From Schistocephalus solidus (lineage: Eukaryota; Platyhelminthes; Cestoda; Diphyllobothriidea; Diphyllobothriidae), in contig WEDG01007439.1 of NCBI GenBank assembly GCA_017591395.1, forward strand, positions 49,938 through 113,937: 64,000 nt of DNA, read 5' to 3'. Each line of letters opens with the position of its first letter. Position 1 is the first letter of the stretch. Below, piece by piece: positions 1 to 12,495 of this stretch. Both the position numbers and the translations under genes were made by a program. The notes under the pieces were generated by a model. That model did no database searches and was not told the DNA's origin. It saw nothing but the letters and a program-made list of their open reading frames with translations.

Positions 1-439
1 GTCATCAGTCAGCACTTACGATTTGAACCCGTGATCTTTTGTCATTGAGTCTTTAGTTCTAACATGGAGACCTGGACTTGTTTTCCTGCCTGTTGCGATC
101 GTGAATAGTAACTATTTTGGACATGTGTCTACTGAATGGTTACGGAATCTGCTTGACCCATTGTGTTTTTGGCTAGATCTGGAGACACACAGGCAGTCAC
201 CCAGCGGTCAGTAATATGTGTAGTAAGAGAGAGGCTATAGTCAAAGACAAGGATGACTTGAGGGAAATTTTTGACGTAATCGTGGTCCTGATGCAGTCCT
301 CCCTTTGTCGGTACTTGTCATTCTACACAATTTTTTGTCGCCATGCAATTGTCTGCGACGGCAGTTCTCAGGGCTCAAAGGAACGCACATGTCCCACAAC
401 CTTAACAACGAAGGCCATTGCATCACTCGTTCTCCCGAA

Positions 440-1350
440 ACCAATCGGTGAGCACCCATCCCAATCGCAAGCGTCAAGACAAGGAGCCCGTGGCGCATTG
501 GTTTGGTTATTGGCCATTGGTTGGGTCTGGCCTCGCCACTATCGACTGATGGCAGACTGGCGTGACGTGTGTCTCCTTCGCGGCTGTCGTGGTTGCCGTT
601 GCGTCAGCTTCCTTGTCGGTCTCCCCCCTCGTCAGACGATGGACTGATCGGTGGTAGTCTACAGCATGTCGTGCCAAAATTGTGATGCAAGGTATGCTGA
701 TGAAATTAGCAAAAGTCTCGGCGAAAGATTGCACGAACAACAGTTGGCAATCACTCGCAAGGATAAGCTATATCTGGTCTATGACCACGTATAACAGCAG
801 AACCACAATTTCACCTTTGAGAAAGCAAGGGTGATCGACTGAGCAAAATATAAGCTAGCCAGACTGATGCTGGAAAGTTGGCCCTCAACTGCCACACTTA
901 ACTGAGCCATAGATATACGCCCCGCCTCTTACTCGGCTCTCCGTAAGAGGCTCGAGTCAGCTCAGAGAGGGCCAATAGGACGGGTGATAAACGTCGCACA
1001 GGGCCGACAGCCGACATGCACGGAGGAAAGATGAGGCACCGATCGGTAGTCACGTGATTGGCGTGGCAATAGCTCACCAACGCGCTCGCGAGGCCGTAAG
1101 CATCAAACCCGATCAGTACATCGCCTGATGAAGCAAGCCAGCTGACATAGCGGCAACCAAGACAACCGCGAAGTGGACACACGTCACGCGAGCCCACCAC
1201 TGGTCGATAACGGGGAGACCAGAACCAACCTACGGCCAACAGGCAAGCCATCATACGTGCATTGAGCACAGATATAACACGATGCGGACGGCGAGGCGGA
1301 GCGCATCAAGGCCCGAGGGATGGGTGAGCACAGTACTCCGATGATTGGTC
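440..1350. repeat. Diverged inverted repeat of an unclassified element
   Basis: The + strand at about 440-690 and the reverse complement of about 1080-1350 are clearly related. Both carry a GTGAGCACCCATC-like start, GTTGGTT/GTTGGGT TCTGG, then TGACGTGTGTC and CGCGG(C/T)TGTC. Translated, both give 'RDVC(L/P)LRGC(R/L)GCR', so the element may once have been coding. The arms are about 250 bp with a spacer of about 400 bp. I cannot name the family. Confidence 0.55.
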
Positions 1351-2100
1351 TTTGCACTAATTAACCGCCGCCAATTGCTTCAGTCAGTATCGGTCGGTTC
1401 TCGTCTCTTCCAGCTTTAGAGTTTACAATTCGAAACAGCACTACCCAAGCCTAAAACATCAGAATATTTTTTTCCTCCCTATCCGCTGAAGAAAGGTGCG
1501 CATTAAAGAATCTTAAAACTGATAAAAATACTGTCCTTCTCTCCGCTGAACGGACGATGAGCGACTACCCAAACGATTCCTTCCAAAGAAGAACAGCAAC
1601 CTTTGAGGCCACGAATTTCAACTCATGACCCTCTTCTAGAGTTGGTTTTTATCTAAGAACGCGTTGACCTTGTTTCCGTCCCCCGAGAGACCATTGTGAT
1701 TAAAATTAATTTTCATGCACATTAGGTATAATCGATCCCAAAAGAGTGGTTCGTAGATTTAAGCTGTTGGGATCCTATCACGTCAAGAGAATAAAATAAT
1801 GGTGGCAAACTCACACCACCTGCTGGTGCGCTCCACGAATTCTATTTTGGGATTCTCCAACCGTGTGCTACAGAGACAGCTGCAAGAGCCTGCACAACTA
1901 GGCTGGAACAGACCGGTAGCAAGGTCTTTAGGTTTGCAGACAAGCGAATTGCGTGGATATTTATTCCGAACTGGAAGTATCAAAGTCTGCGATTGTTGAG
2001 AGACACCGCCTGCCTGTATAATGCAATCTACCGACCTTCTTAAAGCGGATTCATGGCAACTATGTAACGCTACACCAGTAGTGCTTAGACCATCACTCTA
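1351..2100. other. No identifiable feature
   Basis: AT-rich, non-repetitive by eye. A 66-codon open frame with an ATG at 1799 exists on the + strand, with a similar-sized shadow on the other strand. Neither shows motifs or codon character that I trust. Confidence 0.4.
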
Positions 2101-2109
2101 TAATCTCTT

Positions 2110-3001
2110 AGAGTGATATGGAGGAGCCATCGCCCTCTGATTCCCAGTCCACTGGTCAGCCACTCGACACACATAGCACATACACTGAGCCGATGGCGTG
2201 GTCTGGCGGAAGCGTCAGATTCGCAGTCTTTCAGCCACGGTTTCTAGGAAACCGTGATATACTCTGCAAATCGCGATCGTGAGGGTGTTGTCGATGTATT
2301 GCGTAGGTAGTGTGCGCTGATATATGATAGCTCCGGTGGTTTACCGAGGTTGTAGAGGCACACGTGTCCTATTAGGCCCGTGCGATGGATTCGCAGGTGA
2401 CCGACCAGACCGATGCGTGAGTTGAAGTTACGGGTGCAGTGTGGGCAGGAGAAATCGGTAGAGGCTGGGGGGATGTCATTCATGGTAGTGGGGGTGGCAG
2501 TGGCGCTAAGAATGACAGGAGCGTAGGGTATGCATGGTGCATCGGTGGTCGGCATTTTGGTGAATTCCGCTGTCATGGATGCGCATGTGACCGAATAGGC
2601 CCATGCGATGAGTGAATGCGCGAGGACAGTGAGGGCAGTGGAGGTGACGATCTCTACTGTGTGTTGGTGCTCCAGGCACTGGCTCACCAGTCTCTGTACG
2701 ATGGATTCGCAAGTGACCGGTCAGGCCGATGCGTGAGGTGAATGTGCGGTCGCATTGAGTACTTCTTAGGAGAGATTCCCCATCGCTGATGGTGATGGTG
2801 GTAGTGAAGGCGAAGGCGTTTGCGGTGGTGGGGTTAACAGGTGATGAGTATAGGGATGTGGTCTCTATGACGGTGGGAGTAATGGAATTGATGACAGGAG
2901 TGAGGGTGGGGGAGTCAGAAGGAGGGTTGGCAGAATTTGACGTAGAAATTGGAATTGTCAGATTGTTGGCGCATTTCGTCCGAAGATGTCCAACCAAGAT
3001 A
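2110..3001 (-). mobile_element. Zinc-finger LINE fragment (3' end), minus strand
   Basis: This is the truncated 3' part of a non-LTR element typical of diphyllobothriid tapeworms, whose ORF ends in C2H2 zinc fingers. Reading leftward: MVGHLRTKC, a Thr/Pro-rich linker, a degenerate finger (CDRTFTSRIGLTGHLRIH), then CPHCPRAFTHRMGLFGHMR and, after a frameshift, CPHCTRNFNSRIGLVGHLR. Each finger has the Cx2C...Hx3H spacing with the signature GLxGHxRIH. After the ORF (about 2244) comes 3' UTR sharing 'GAATGGCTGAACAGTGGACTGGGAGTCAG'-like blocks with the copy at 27605-29800. Similarity starts abruptly at 3001, marking the 5' truncation. The ORF is broken and non-functional. Confidence 0.75.
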
Positions 3002-3003
3002 TG

Positions 3004-3245
3004 ACAGACGGCAAACTTTCAGATCTTGTCCGTCTGGCGTGACAGGCAACCGCGCCAGTAGACGGAATCTCATTGACACGTGCGCCTGCTGAACCACGTA
3101 CAGCTACTCCAAGCAGCCGGTGAGCTTCCACACAGACAGACGCTCCCTTGAGGTCGAAATTAAATACACTCTCTCTGACGAGCTCAATACTGCTGCGCAT
3201 CGGGCGACACACGGTCAGTAAGCGTTCGCAAAATGGGAGACCTGC
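3004..3245 (-). other. Coding-like minus-strand segment next to the orphan exon
   Basis: Just downstream of the orphan exon, an open minus-strand frame reads SSIELVRESVFNFDLKG, then EAHRLLGVAVRGSAGARVNE and HARRTRSESLPS. Possible acceptors lie at gtgcag (just before about 3242) and gcgcag, but neither continues the orphan exon's phase into this frame. Splicing at the first would add only about eight codons before a stop. The frame runs straight into zinc-finger LINE sequence at about 3001, so its end is truncated. Identity is unknown. Confidence 0.25.
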
Positions 3246-3279
3246 ACAAAAACTGCGCATAAAAAGACGGAAGACTCAC

Positions 3280-3432
3280 TGATTGAACGGTCGTCTTGTC
3301 ATCCGTTTCCTCCACGACATCCTCAAACTGCGAATACGCAGCAAACAGCTTACGTTGCATGCTGGCCGTCTTTGCGAGTAGGCTGGACTCACGCTCAGCC
3401 TTCAACCGACGCTCTTCTTCCCCACTTGACAC
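3280..3432 (-). CDS. Orphan coding exon, acidic/coiled-coil-like, gene not identified
   Basis: A 51-codon, phase-0 to phase-0 exon candidate has a good acceptor (ccccattttccgtag) and a GTGAGT donor (begins at 3279). It reads VSSGEEERRLKAERESSLLA, then KTASMQRKLFAAYSQFEDVV and EETDDKTTVQS. The charged heptad-like N-part suggests a coiled coil and the C-part is acidic. Composition and splice signals look genuine. I do not recognise the protein. It sits in about 460 bp caught between two zinc-finger LINE fragments that point away from each other. It may be a surviving exon of a minus-strand gene whose other exons lie outside, or a stranded gene fragment. Confidence 0.45.
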
Positions 3433-3467
3433 CTACGGAAAATGGGGACAGATAATGACATAAGGCG

Positions 3468-5500
3468 GTGTATAACGTCTCCACGGTTAACAAAACCGGT
3501 AATGAGGTGGCGCTCACGGGGCGATCAAAAACGACGCTACAAGGACACTTTGAAAAATCTCTGAAGCAACTGCAAATCAACCCGGTGACCTGGGGAGACC
3601 GCACCCATGATAGACCGGCATGGAGAAGATCCGTGAAGACTGGTTCAGAAATCTATGAGGCCGACCGGATCGCCGCTGCTAAGGCCAAACGGGCGGCTCG
3701 CAAGTCACAAGCACCGCGGATAAACATCGCCAATGCCCAAGCCCTCCCAACGTGCCCACGCTGTCTACGCATCTTCCGTGCGCAAATGGTTTGGTTAGAC
3801 ATCTTCAAACTCGATGCAACAACAATCCCACAACACCGAATTCTGGCACACCTGCCTCAGACACCACGATCACGACGACCACCCCTAGCACAGATAACAA
3901 CTTAATCGATGCCCCGCCGCCCATGATCACTAACACCATCCTCTCTCCTCCACTCCTTGCGCCGATTACGGCGACGAACAACACTTGCCCCACTCCCACC
4001 ACCTCAGTGGCCACCTCCGACCACCTGTCACCTGCTACCTCCACCACCACCTCCACCGCCCCAGTACCTATGATGGGGATTGAGTACTAACCTGCCTTCA
4101 TTGCGATCGCACATTCACTTCACACATCGGACCGGTTGGTCACTTGCGAATCCATCGCACAGAGACTAGTGAAATTTTGCGTGGAACACCAGCACACAGC
4201 AGAGACCGCCGCTGATTAAGAGACATGTTTGATCATCGGCTCTTTCTCCATGTGACTCTTCTGAGCTTGAGAATATCACGAGGCGATAAGCGCCGTGGGT
4301 TAGCTTGCCAAATGAGAATTACACTCGGATCTCGCAGGCAGTCCGTATGTGGTGTAAGGTGGCTGACTGGTGGTCTGAGAGTCAGGCTGCGATGGCTCCT
4401 TCTTAAAGTGACGTCTGGCTATTTCACACATGTTAGGTGTGAGCCGCTCAAGCCCCTGTTGTGTGAAATTCTGGTGCTTGTGTTTAGGGGGCCAGGTCTT
4501 GTACGTAGTACACGTAGACGAGATCACCAGCAGCTGCGACCACTTCCGCATCAGACAACTGGTCGGCTCGCACGGTGGTCGGATTTTGGGGGTGGGGGAG
4601 AGAGTGAAGTCGAGAGCTCACCGCGCTTGAAACTATCGCGGTGCGCTATAAGCCGTGGCTTGGAAGGTTGCCAACTGACGGGGTAACTCGTACTGCATGG
4701 TTAGCCCAGCTTGTTTTCTGTGTGGAGTGGCTGACTGGAGGACTGGGAGGCAGGCTGCAATGGCTCCTTCTTAATGTAGCCTTTATGGCACGTTCATTCC
4801 GTAGTATCCGAGCCAGGTGTGACGGCACGTCGAGGGGTGGCTCTGGCCGCGCCAGCCATCTGCGTCATCTCCCATCGCCGGTCTTCAAGAGTTGGTCATG
4901 ACACCGGGTTCAGGTGAGAGAGGAGGAGAGAGTGCGTTAGCTGCAGCGCGAAGCTACTTTCCCTTAAACCTTATACATGCGCAAATCACCGTCCCTGCAC
5001 CACTCTTCTGTGGAGCATACAGTGGACATCGTCAGACTACGACGGTCAACCTGACGTGTGCGTGTGTTGCCCCATAAACGGGCCGCGTGGTAAATGAACT
5101 GACCAACATGGCGGCCATATCAGGGTGCGATAGGCGTTATTATTCCGGGATGCCGTCCGATAACAAATTCCAAACATGGGAGTGCGCGTGCCCAACTTGG
5201 GCACGCGTAGGTGCAGTTTAATGCCGCACCACACACTATTGCCATTTATGGCTATGGTGGGATATGATTCACCTGCGCCTGACCCCGCCTCTGGTCTTCT
5301 TGACTATATCTTGACACCGGGTGCAGTCGGATAAGGGAAGAGAGAGTTCGGTAGATGCAGTGTAAGTCTACTATCACTTGAAACTAAAATTGCGCACAAG
5401 TCACTCTCCCTGCACCACCCTTCTGTAGAGCATATGGTAGATATCGTTGAACTACGACGGTCGAACTGACGCGTGTGTTTGTGTGACAAGTGTCCCAAGC
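3468..5500 (+). mobile_element. Zinc-finger LINE fragment (ORF end and 3' UTR), plus strand
   Basis: The ORF part (3468-4200) begins in the C-terminal region after the reverse transcriptase: SLKQLQINPVTWGDRTHDRP, then IYEADRIAAAKAKRAARKSQ. It continues into the first zinc finger (TCPRCLRIFRAQ), then a frameshift into the Thr/Pro-rich linker (4090 stop) and remnants of 'GHLRIHRTE' beyond. From about 4280 onward it is the family's 3' UTR: gctgactggtgg, caatggctccttcttaa and cacttccgcatcagacaact modules. It ends in two copies of the terminal block (about 4800-5085 and 5230-5500), each with tgcaccac, cttctgt and the closing tacgacggtc motif. The copy is multiply frameshifted. Confidence 0.75.
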
Positions 5501-5657
5501 TGGGAAAGACAACCCCATCGATGTTTTCAGGGTTTTTCATGTTCTAAATTCTGAAGTTAATTATTGATTTCTGTAAAATTTACTCTATATTTCGAAATGC
5601 AAGAAATTTAATTGTCGCTTATAAGACTGCCGCTAAACCGAAAAACTTCATATTTAG

Positions 5658-5893
5658 CCTTTCACAACGAATCCCCGAGCACAATCCCACCCAATATACT
5701 TCGGATGTCGTTAGAAGAAGCACCTGTATCAGGCGGCGTAGACCTCTTCATCATCGGAAAGGGTTTTACTTCCGACAGCCGAGTCATTTTCCGACAAATC
5801 TCTGGAAATCAAAGTCTTAGTTTTTCCCTCTACCCTGGTGCCGACTTCGTTTGGAAGGAGCAAGCACATGTAGACACGAATCTAACGAATTCT
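5658..5893 (+). CDS. NFAT5-like: NFAT-family transcription factor, exon for first half of IPT domain
   Basis: This internal exon encodes the start of the IPT/TIG (Rel C-terminal) domain of an NFAT-type transcription factor, the part that contacts DNA and mediates dimerisation in Rel proteins. The translation reads PVSGGVDLFIIGKGFTSDS then RVIFRQ, and after an insert VWKEQAHVD. This matches the NFAT order 'xSxxGGxxVxIxGKNF, xVIFxE, WxxEAxID'. The Ser/Leu/Tyr-rich stretch between RVIFRQ and VWKEQ is longer than in vertebrate NFATs. Boundaries: an AG acceptor (atatttag) precedes 5658 and a GTAAGC donor begins at 5894. The exon enters with two bases completing a codon and leaves in phase 0, exactly what the next exon needs. 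The residues before the IPT, likely the linker from the Rel DNA-binding half, are not diagnostic. That half was not found in 1-5600 and should lie upstream of the window. NFAT5 versus classical NFAT is inferred, because invertebrates generally carry the NFAT5-like type. Confidence 0.82.
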
Positions 5894-7395
5894 GTAAGCT
5901 GGAAATTTCTTTGACTGAAACCCTTTTGTAAGCCTTTGGTGAATACTGCCTGCTGTTAAATTTCCTGATCATTTATTTTCTGCCCAGTTCTATCGAATTT
6001 TCTAAGATATAGCAAGTTTTAGCAAAATTCCGCTCTGAATACTAATCAACCATCCCCTTTCGCCTAAAAACACAACAAACGTAGGTATAAGCTGTGAAAA
6101 CTGATATAACCTTCTGAGCTAACGTGCAAACAACGAATGCAGGTTTCATGTGGCCTAAATCACGAGATTTGTAAGATTTTCGAATAGTTAAAACTGAGCC
6201 TCACTTCGATCTACACGTGCAGACACTAAGACCGCAAGTCTTTGCTGAAAACCTTCTCCGGTCAAGCACATTTCATGCCGTCTGACAATATTCTGGGTTC
6301 AGGTGTTCAAAATGACACCTTCTCTACAGTGCATTTTTACGGCTCGCATACGTTAAGCACCTCCTGCAAATGGTTGTTCAGTATAAATTAAATAATTAAT
6401 AGAAGTATGATATAACAGTAGTACACATTTTTCGATACGTGAACGGTTTTTTTGTTTTTGCTCTGACATTACCCTCTTTGCACCTAATAAAAAGTAACAT
6501 TATTTTAAGTCGAGTACACTCATGCCATTTTTTTCGACAATTTCAGGATGACACACCCCAGGAAGCATTACAGGCTTATCTGATCACATTCACTCGCACG
6601 TGCATTAATACATTTGCATGGATGTGTCAAGCCTTCCTATTTAGGAGATCCGACGAACTACGTTCTGGCTAGTTCGCCCACTAGACGTGCGCAGAATTAA
6701 AGGGGTCGTTGTCTCATGTGTTCAAGTATCTAATAGAAGCAAAGATGCGAGTTCCAGGAAGTACATGCGAAGAAGGAGCCACGATCACTGGAAAGAGAGC
6801 GTTGGTAGCCAACGATTTTGGATTCCTACTCGAATCCATCGTCAGAGACGGAGTCAGATAAGGGTAGTAAAATGCCCAGATTGTCTAGGTAGGTGCTGGC
6901 TCACTACACGCCTATCACAATTGGCAGCTCCCAAGTGCATCGGTGATAATGGCACATGGTGTGATAATTGTCTGATCGGCCAGATGTTGCACTATGCAGT
7001 TGCCATGCCACTGCTGTGCGCCTGCGTGCCTGTCAAGATTATCGGTTCCTACGCTCATCGCACTTGATCGCATGCGATGCGATGATGGCCCAAAAGCGGA
7101 ATGCTGATGGTCAGATTTCGTCATCCGTGTGGGCTCTCGGACTATTTAGTTCGCCAAAATTGGCGCCAGGAACAGTGATTATCCGCACGTTCTCTATGTG
7201 ACTAACTAATTTGCCAAGTCCAAGTCTCAGCACCTGAATATGGAACAGGCAGGTCATTATGTTTGTTGATTAATTGAGGACTGCGATGCACTCGGAAGCT
7301 GCCGTTTGTGATAGGCATGTAGTGACTTAGCAAATACATCCTTAAATTCTGCAAAAACTGGGAAATATATTACCCTATCTGAATCTATCTCTGAT

Positions 7396-7462
7396 CATGG
7401 ATTCGAGTGAAAATCCGAAACGGCAGGCTAATAAAGCTCTTGTTCTAATGACCGTGTCTCCT
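7396..7462 (+). repeat. PLE 3'-end signature
   Basis: atggattcgagtgaaaatcc, then cgaaacggcaggctaataaa and gctcttgttctaatg. The same string ends the PLE fragments at 36803 and 54515, and includes an AATAAA signal. Confidence 0.55.
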
Positions 7463-10400
7463 TCCTCGAAGCTCAAGTAGGTTTTACATCAAGAAAGTTG
7501 CCTGTGGGTGTCTCTAACTTACTCATGTCAACGTCAGCTAAACAGACCCCGACTTTGAGTCAGAAAAACGTGGCGTGGCATTCGTATCACAACAGATACC
7601 TACGATGTTCATAGTATTAACTCCTCATCATTTGTTACTTATACTTCTGATCGCATTAATTCTGAATGAATTAGTTGTCAACTCGTTACAAGTTGAACAC
7701 ATCACTAAGCACTTCCTTTACCTTTTATCCGGCCCCGGGGAAAAAATGGCTCAGTCGACATAGTAGCCGTACCGATGGGAGACTGGAAAATCGGAGATGA
7801 AACTGGAGTCAGCTTTCACCATGTGTGCCCCTGTGGCCAGTTTAACATGCCTTTTAACGCGGATGAGGGTGGGGTTTGGCAAAACAACATCCTAGATAGT
7901 GTCTTCTTGAGGGTGGCGCATCACTTGATCAACTACCCTGTGTTGATGAGCCAATCAAGACAGTAAATCTGAGGATTACGTACTACCGAGAGCACTGGCC
8001 CTAGCCGAGTTGGCAGGCAAGGCTAATCCACAAGGTCCGTTCGTGAATGAACACAACGTTGAGTTCTTTCTGTCAACAAGGGAGAATGCAAAGGTGGCTG
8101 ATAACGGATGCCAATGAATAACTGAGGGGTGCCGTTAAGGCAGTTCTTCACTTTAGCCTATCGTTGTTCTTACCAATCGTGCACAGAATCTTGGAGGCAG
8201 AAAGGTGGATTAACATTCGGTTAGCAGTCATCCGATATCTGTGATTTTTTCCATTTGTCTTGCTGAGTACCTGTCGTTTTGATCCACGAACTCAACAGCC
8301 TCGAATTCAAACTCCTGCCTGGCTTATGCGGAATGGGATACCAACTGTGATTCAGAGTAAGGTCTGTTTGTCCTCAGTAGTGGCTCGTGCATCAGACTAT
8401 AATTCTCCAGCAGTTTCTCTAAAGTACTTGCGTTGTCGAAAGTTTGCTAGTAACCCGTAAATGAGGGCTAATTTTTCCATTCGAAAATCTTGTTTTAAGA
8501 GTGCATTGCCTGGCAGCGAAGTGCTGAGTAGGGACTTTGGGCAAAACCCACTCCAGGTAACCTGGAGACTGCTTCCGAGACTGTCTTGGGGTATGCAGCA
8601 CTATGACACGAATTGATTTGCTTAGTTTCCTTGAACCTGTTCGTTTAAGCTCGTCAAATTCTTTAATGGAGTGTTTATTGCTATAAATATTTCCCTCAAA
8701 TAACTGATGGCCTTTTTAGCGTGCTTCTGCATGCTATGAAATGTTAACCAAAATTCTCAAACAATTTTTTGATAAGGAAGGCTTAATTAAATGGGGTTGT
8801 AACCGTAATCATTGTGTGGCAAAATCCTATGATATTTCAGCTTTGCCAAGGTGCTGGCTTTTGAATGCATGTCTTTTCAGCCACCAGTTAAAACCTACAC
8901 TCAGTAAAAAATACTAAATCAATACTATGCATATCTTCTATTGATTTATTTCTCAATCAAAATTATATTAAATTAAATCTAGAAAAAAAGTTGTCTGTAT
9001 TGCGCCCATTCAGCAGCAAGCAACGTATTTTTCGAATTTTTTACCCAAAGAATATGTGTTTCATGTGACGTGAACTCTCTCTAACGCATTCCATATATGA
9101 AAATGGTTGCTAGCGGACACTGCTAACTTACTGTGCCTTAAAAATAAACAAGCGTCCGCCTCTGACGGCATCTCCGAACGCCGCTTCCTACAATTAGCAC
9201 CGTATGCTCCATAGCAGGGTGAGCGTATGGGAGGTGACTTGCGTTTTAATAACGTTTCCAATTATGAGATTTTCAAAGACCAACAATTTCCGTTTAGATA
9301 GCTTTTTATCTTACGTGTATTAATTCCTCGTATTAATTATCAAGCATAGTCTACAGCCGTTGCAGAACAGTATGAACTGTATAGGGTATGAACAGGATAT
9401 GATATGAACAGTATATGGTATCTTCTTAATGACATAGAGCAATGTATGATTTTCCTCACACTGAAAGTATACAACCTGATTACTGAAAACCCTAAATGCA
9501 AGGGCAGATTGGGTTTTATATCACCCGGTTAAGGGAAAAATGTTTCTGAAAACCTAAATATATCCTTCGTTTGAGTAGACAATTTGAACAAGACATAATT
9601 TGCAACCAAATGCTTACGTTTTCTATAAACTATATTTGAATTTGTAAGGGCATAAAAAATCAAAAGATAAAATGCACACTGCATAAGTCATCAATTTTAC
9701 CGAGTGTGGACTTTGAGAACGGTTAAAAAGATGTGCATTAAAAGCCGGAATCCTAGCGTGTCCGAATCAAAATGGGATTATGCTACAGGATAACCCACCC
9801 CTAGAAAACCCTACCTAAGTACTCCTTCCCCGAAACAAAAACGCAATTCATAGTTGTGGTTAACAGGTTGTGAGAGATGATTGTCTCATCAGTCGGTTTG
9901 GGAATAGATGAACGCCACTGACTTGCTCCTAGACATTGTATTTGAAGTTTAATTTGGTTACGAGCCAATGCGATAAGGTCTTGAGCGTTAAGCTGACAGT
10001 TAGATTGGAGGACTTACTGCTTCGGCTGCGAATTATTAAGGCATAGACGTGGAGTGAGAAGTAGCATAGCTTGCTGGCTCAATTATCACATCCCCAGACC
10101 GACCCAAACCTTTTCTGCTGTGTGAACATCCTTTTGACAGCCCGACTATAGCGTCTTCCGTTGTAGCGCGATCTATTTTGCGGTCAGCAGGTATGAACGT
10201 GCATCTCGAATTGAGCGCATTTTTCGCAGGAGATCACCCGGGCTGTGACTGTCCGGAAAACCGCCACACCATGCCTTAGCTGCCGCCATGAGCTTTCCAC
10301 CCCCACAAGATTTTTTTGCTTCTTAAGACAGTAATCACTGAAGGGGTCATGATTTGTAGATCACTTAACCATCGACTTTGAACATACTCTTAGCCTCTGG

Positions 10401-12495
10401 TGTCATGGTGTCCCTATTAGTTTAGGACGTTTAGCCGACGGAAAACTGTTGGCTGCTTTTTGTCACAGCAAGATAACTACCTAAGACTTTCGTTCAATCT
10501 CATACAGATATATTTTTCTTTGTGCTGTTTACGTTTGGGTTTGTTGGCTGACAGTTGCAATCATCATTGTCATTGACAAGGAATACTTTTCAACACATCA
10601 ACCGCCTTAGTATGAAGCAACACAAATTCGAGATAATTAATAAGTCTTTCATGGCAAAATCCATCAGATGTAAGCCTGATTCACGCTGAAACACTAGGTT
10701 GGACTTCTAAGCAGCCATTTACGTATCAAACTTTGATCAATTTCTTGACCTCAAGTGGTTTTTGATGCTGTACTTCACTCCTAGGACTCTTCTCGCTATT
10801 CGTTGTTGTAAAACTCGTTCCGTGGAACAGATGTCATTGTGCAGCATAGGTTCGAAAAGGGCCTTTTTGTGAATTGAAGGTTTCAGGAATCCTCACTCGT
10901 TATGAGGCGCAGAAGTTGCTGACGTTGATGAAGTATTCACTCACTTTCGTTTTTTTCATCGCCCAGATCGTGGTGACGGACAATTTCTGGAGGAAACCCC
11001 TAAGCAACTGTAAGGAAAACTGACTGGGTGTGGGTTGGTCTTCTGCGGGTGTTTCATGCCATGCTACACATTGTGCCTACCCTTATTGCCAGTCAGCAAA
11101 AGTACTCGGAAAGCCAACTTGTGTTTGGGGAGGAGAGAGAAGCCGATCTCTTCGTGTGTTCAACTCTACAGATGTTGTCCTTTGAAAAAATCAGGACATT
11201 ATAGGAAAGCAAAAAGAGGATGGAGGAAGAATGCATTAATGAAAGCATACGATATCTACGTTTCACTAGCGGAATATGTCAGTGAATGTTTGTCCTACAC
11301 TTCCTTTCAGGTGATCAAGTGTAAAGGTAAAAGAAGGAGTAGGATGTGGGAAATACCGGGATATCGAAAGATGCTATTTATTTTGACTGAATTCCAACTA
11401 ACACCGCCCGGAGCATCAAATGTTGGGAGGCCTATTTCATGAGGCGAGGAGGTACAACCATCCGATAGCGGTTTTTGTCATCTCGTCGCAGCTTGCCCAT
11501 GAGTCAAGACGCGTAAGAGTTACAGTGACCTACCTATCCTCACTGCGCGACAAAGTACCAACATTTCATTCGTTCTTGGAGTTCCGTTCAACAAACCACA
11601 CAGGCAGCCTCATAACAACGAGTAAGCGGTAGTCAAATTTTATAGCCAAGAAACAGGGTGGACTGGAAATTATGTTTCCGGCTTACTTGGCATCGTCAGG
11701 CAAACATACCGTTGGGTGGGAAAATCGGGAGTACAAACCCAGGTGCCTTCAACGTTGGTCCAAACCCTCAAGCAATTTGTCCCGAACTCGAGACCCCTAC
11801 GCAACGAATATCGGAAGGTATACAGGACTGTCAGTTATTTTGTAAAGCCGGCCGCCATCATTGAAGCACCCACGTACTTTGCGTCTGCGCTTGAACGGCT
11901 CAAGTTCACCCATCCTAATCACGATGGTTCCTGCTGAAAAGGCTACGTCGATGCGCGGGCATGCAACCGTTTGACTGTCTCCAGCTCGGACACGCGTGCG
12001 TCTGGATAGTCACAGCTGCCCATACACGGCTTGAACACACCACCCTTTGGATCATACGGTGCACCCCCATATGAACACAGACAAATGGCGACCTAGAGTC
12101 GGAACTACAGTCATGCACTCTTTCAGGTGTGATTTGGCATTATCAGCACACGCGAAAAAGGAGAAACGTGTCTCCATCTTCGTGACTGCTTCCTGCAACT
12201 CGAATCATCGCTTCTATTTGCATCAGCACAGGTCATGACATGATTAGCAGTTGCTAATGTTCGGGTCACCAGCTCCGGGTTTTGTGCAGAATGCGTCTCA
12301 TTCAGAGTTTGCTCTCCCGTGCTAATCGAAAAAGGACTTGATGCTTATTATGACTCCTGTAATATACTCGTTATTCTAACAGTCACTTGTATATTAAGAA
12401 AATTATTCCTTTATTTTACTGAGTTGGGATTGTACTGTTTACCATTATTTGAACAGCCGTCTCATGAGCAGAACATGAACGAGTGCTAGAATAAC

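Noticed and set aside
2789..3004. 71-codon plus-strand ORF
   Set aside because: It is antisense to the Thr/Pro-rich linker of the minus-strand zinc-finger LINE.
3805..4056. 83-codon Val/Gly-rich minus-strand ORF
   Set aside because: It is the shadow of the Thr/Pro-rich linker of the plus-strand zinc-finger LINE.
11035..11442. 135-codon open frame on the + strand
   Set aside because: No ATG at the frame start, no motif, erratic composition and no splice signals. It lies in an NFAT intron.
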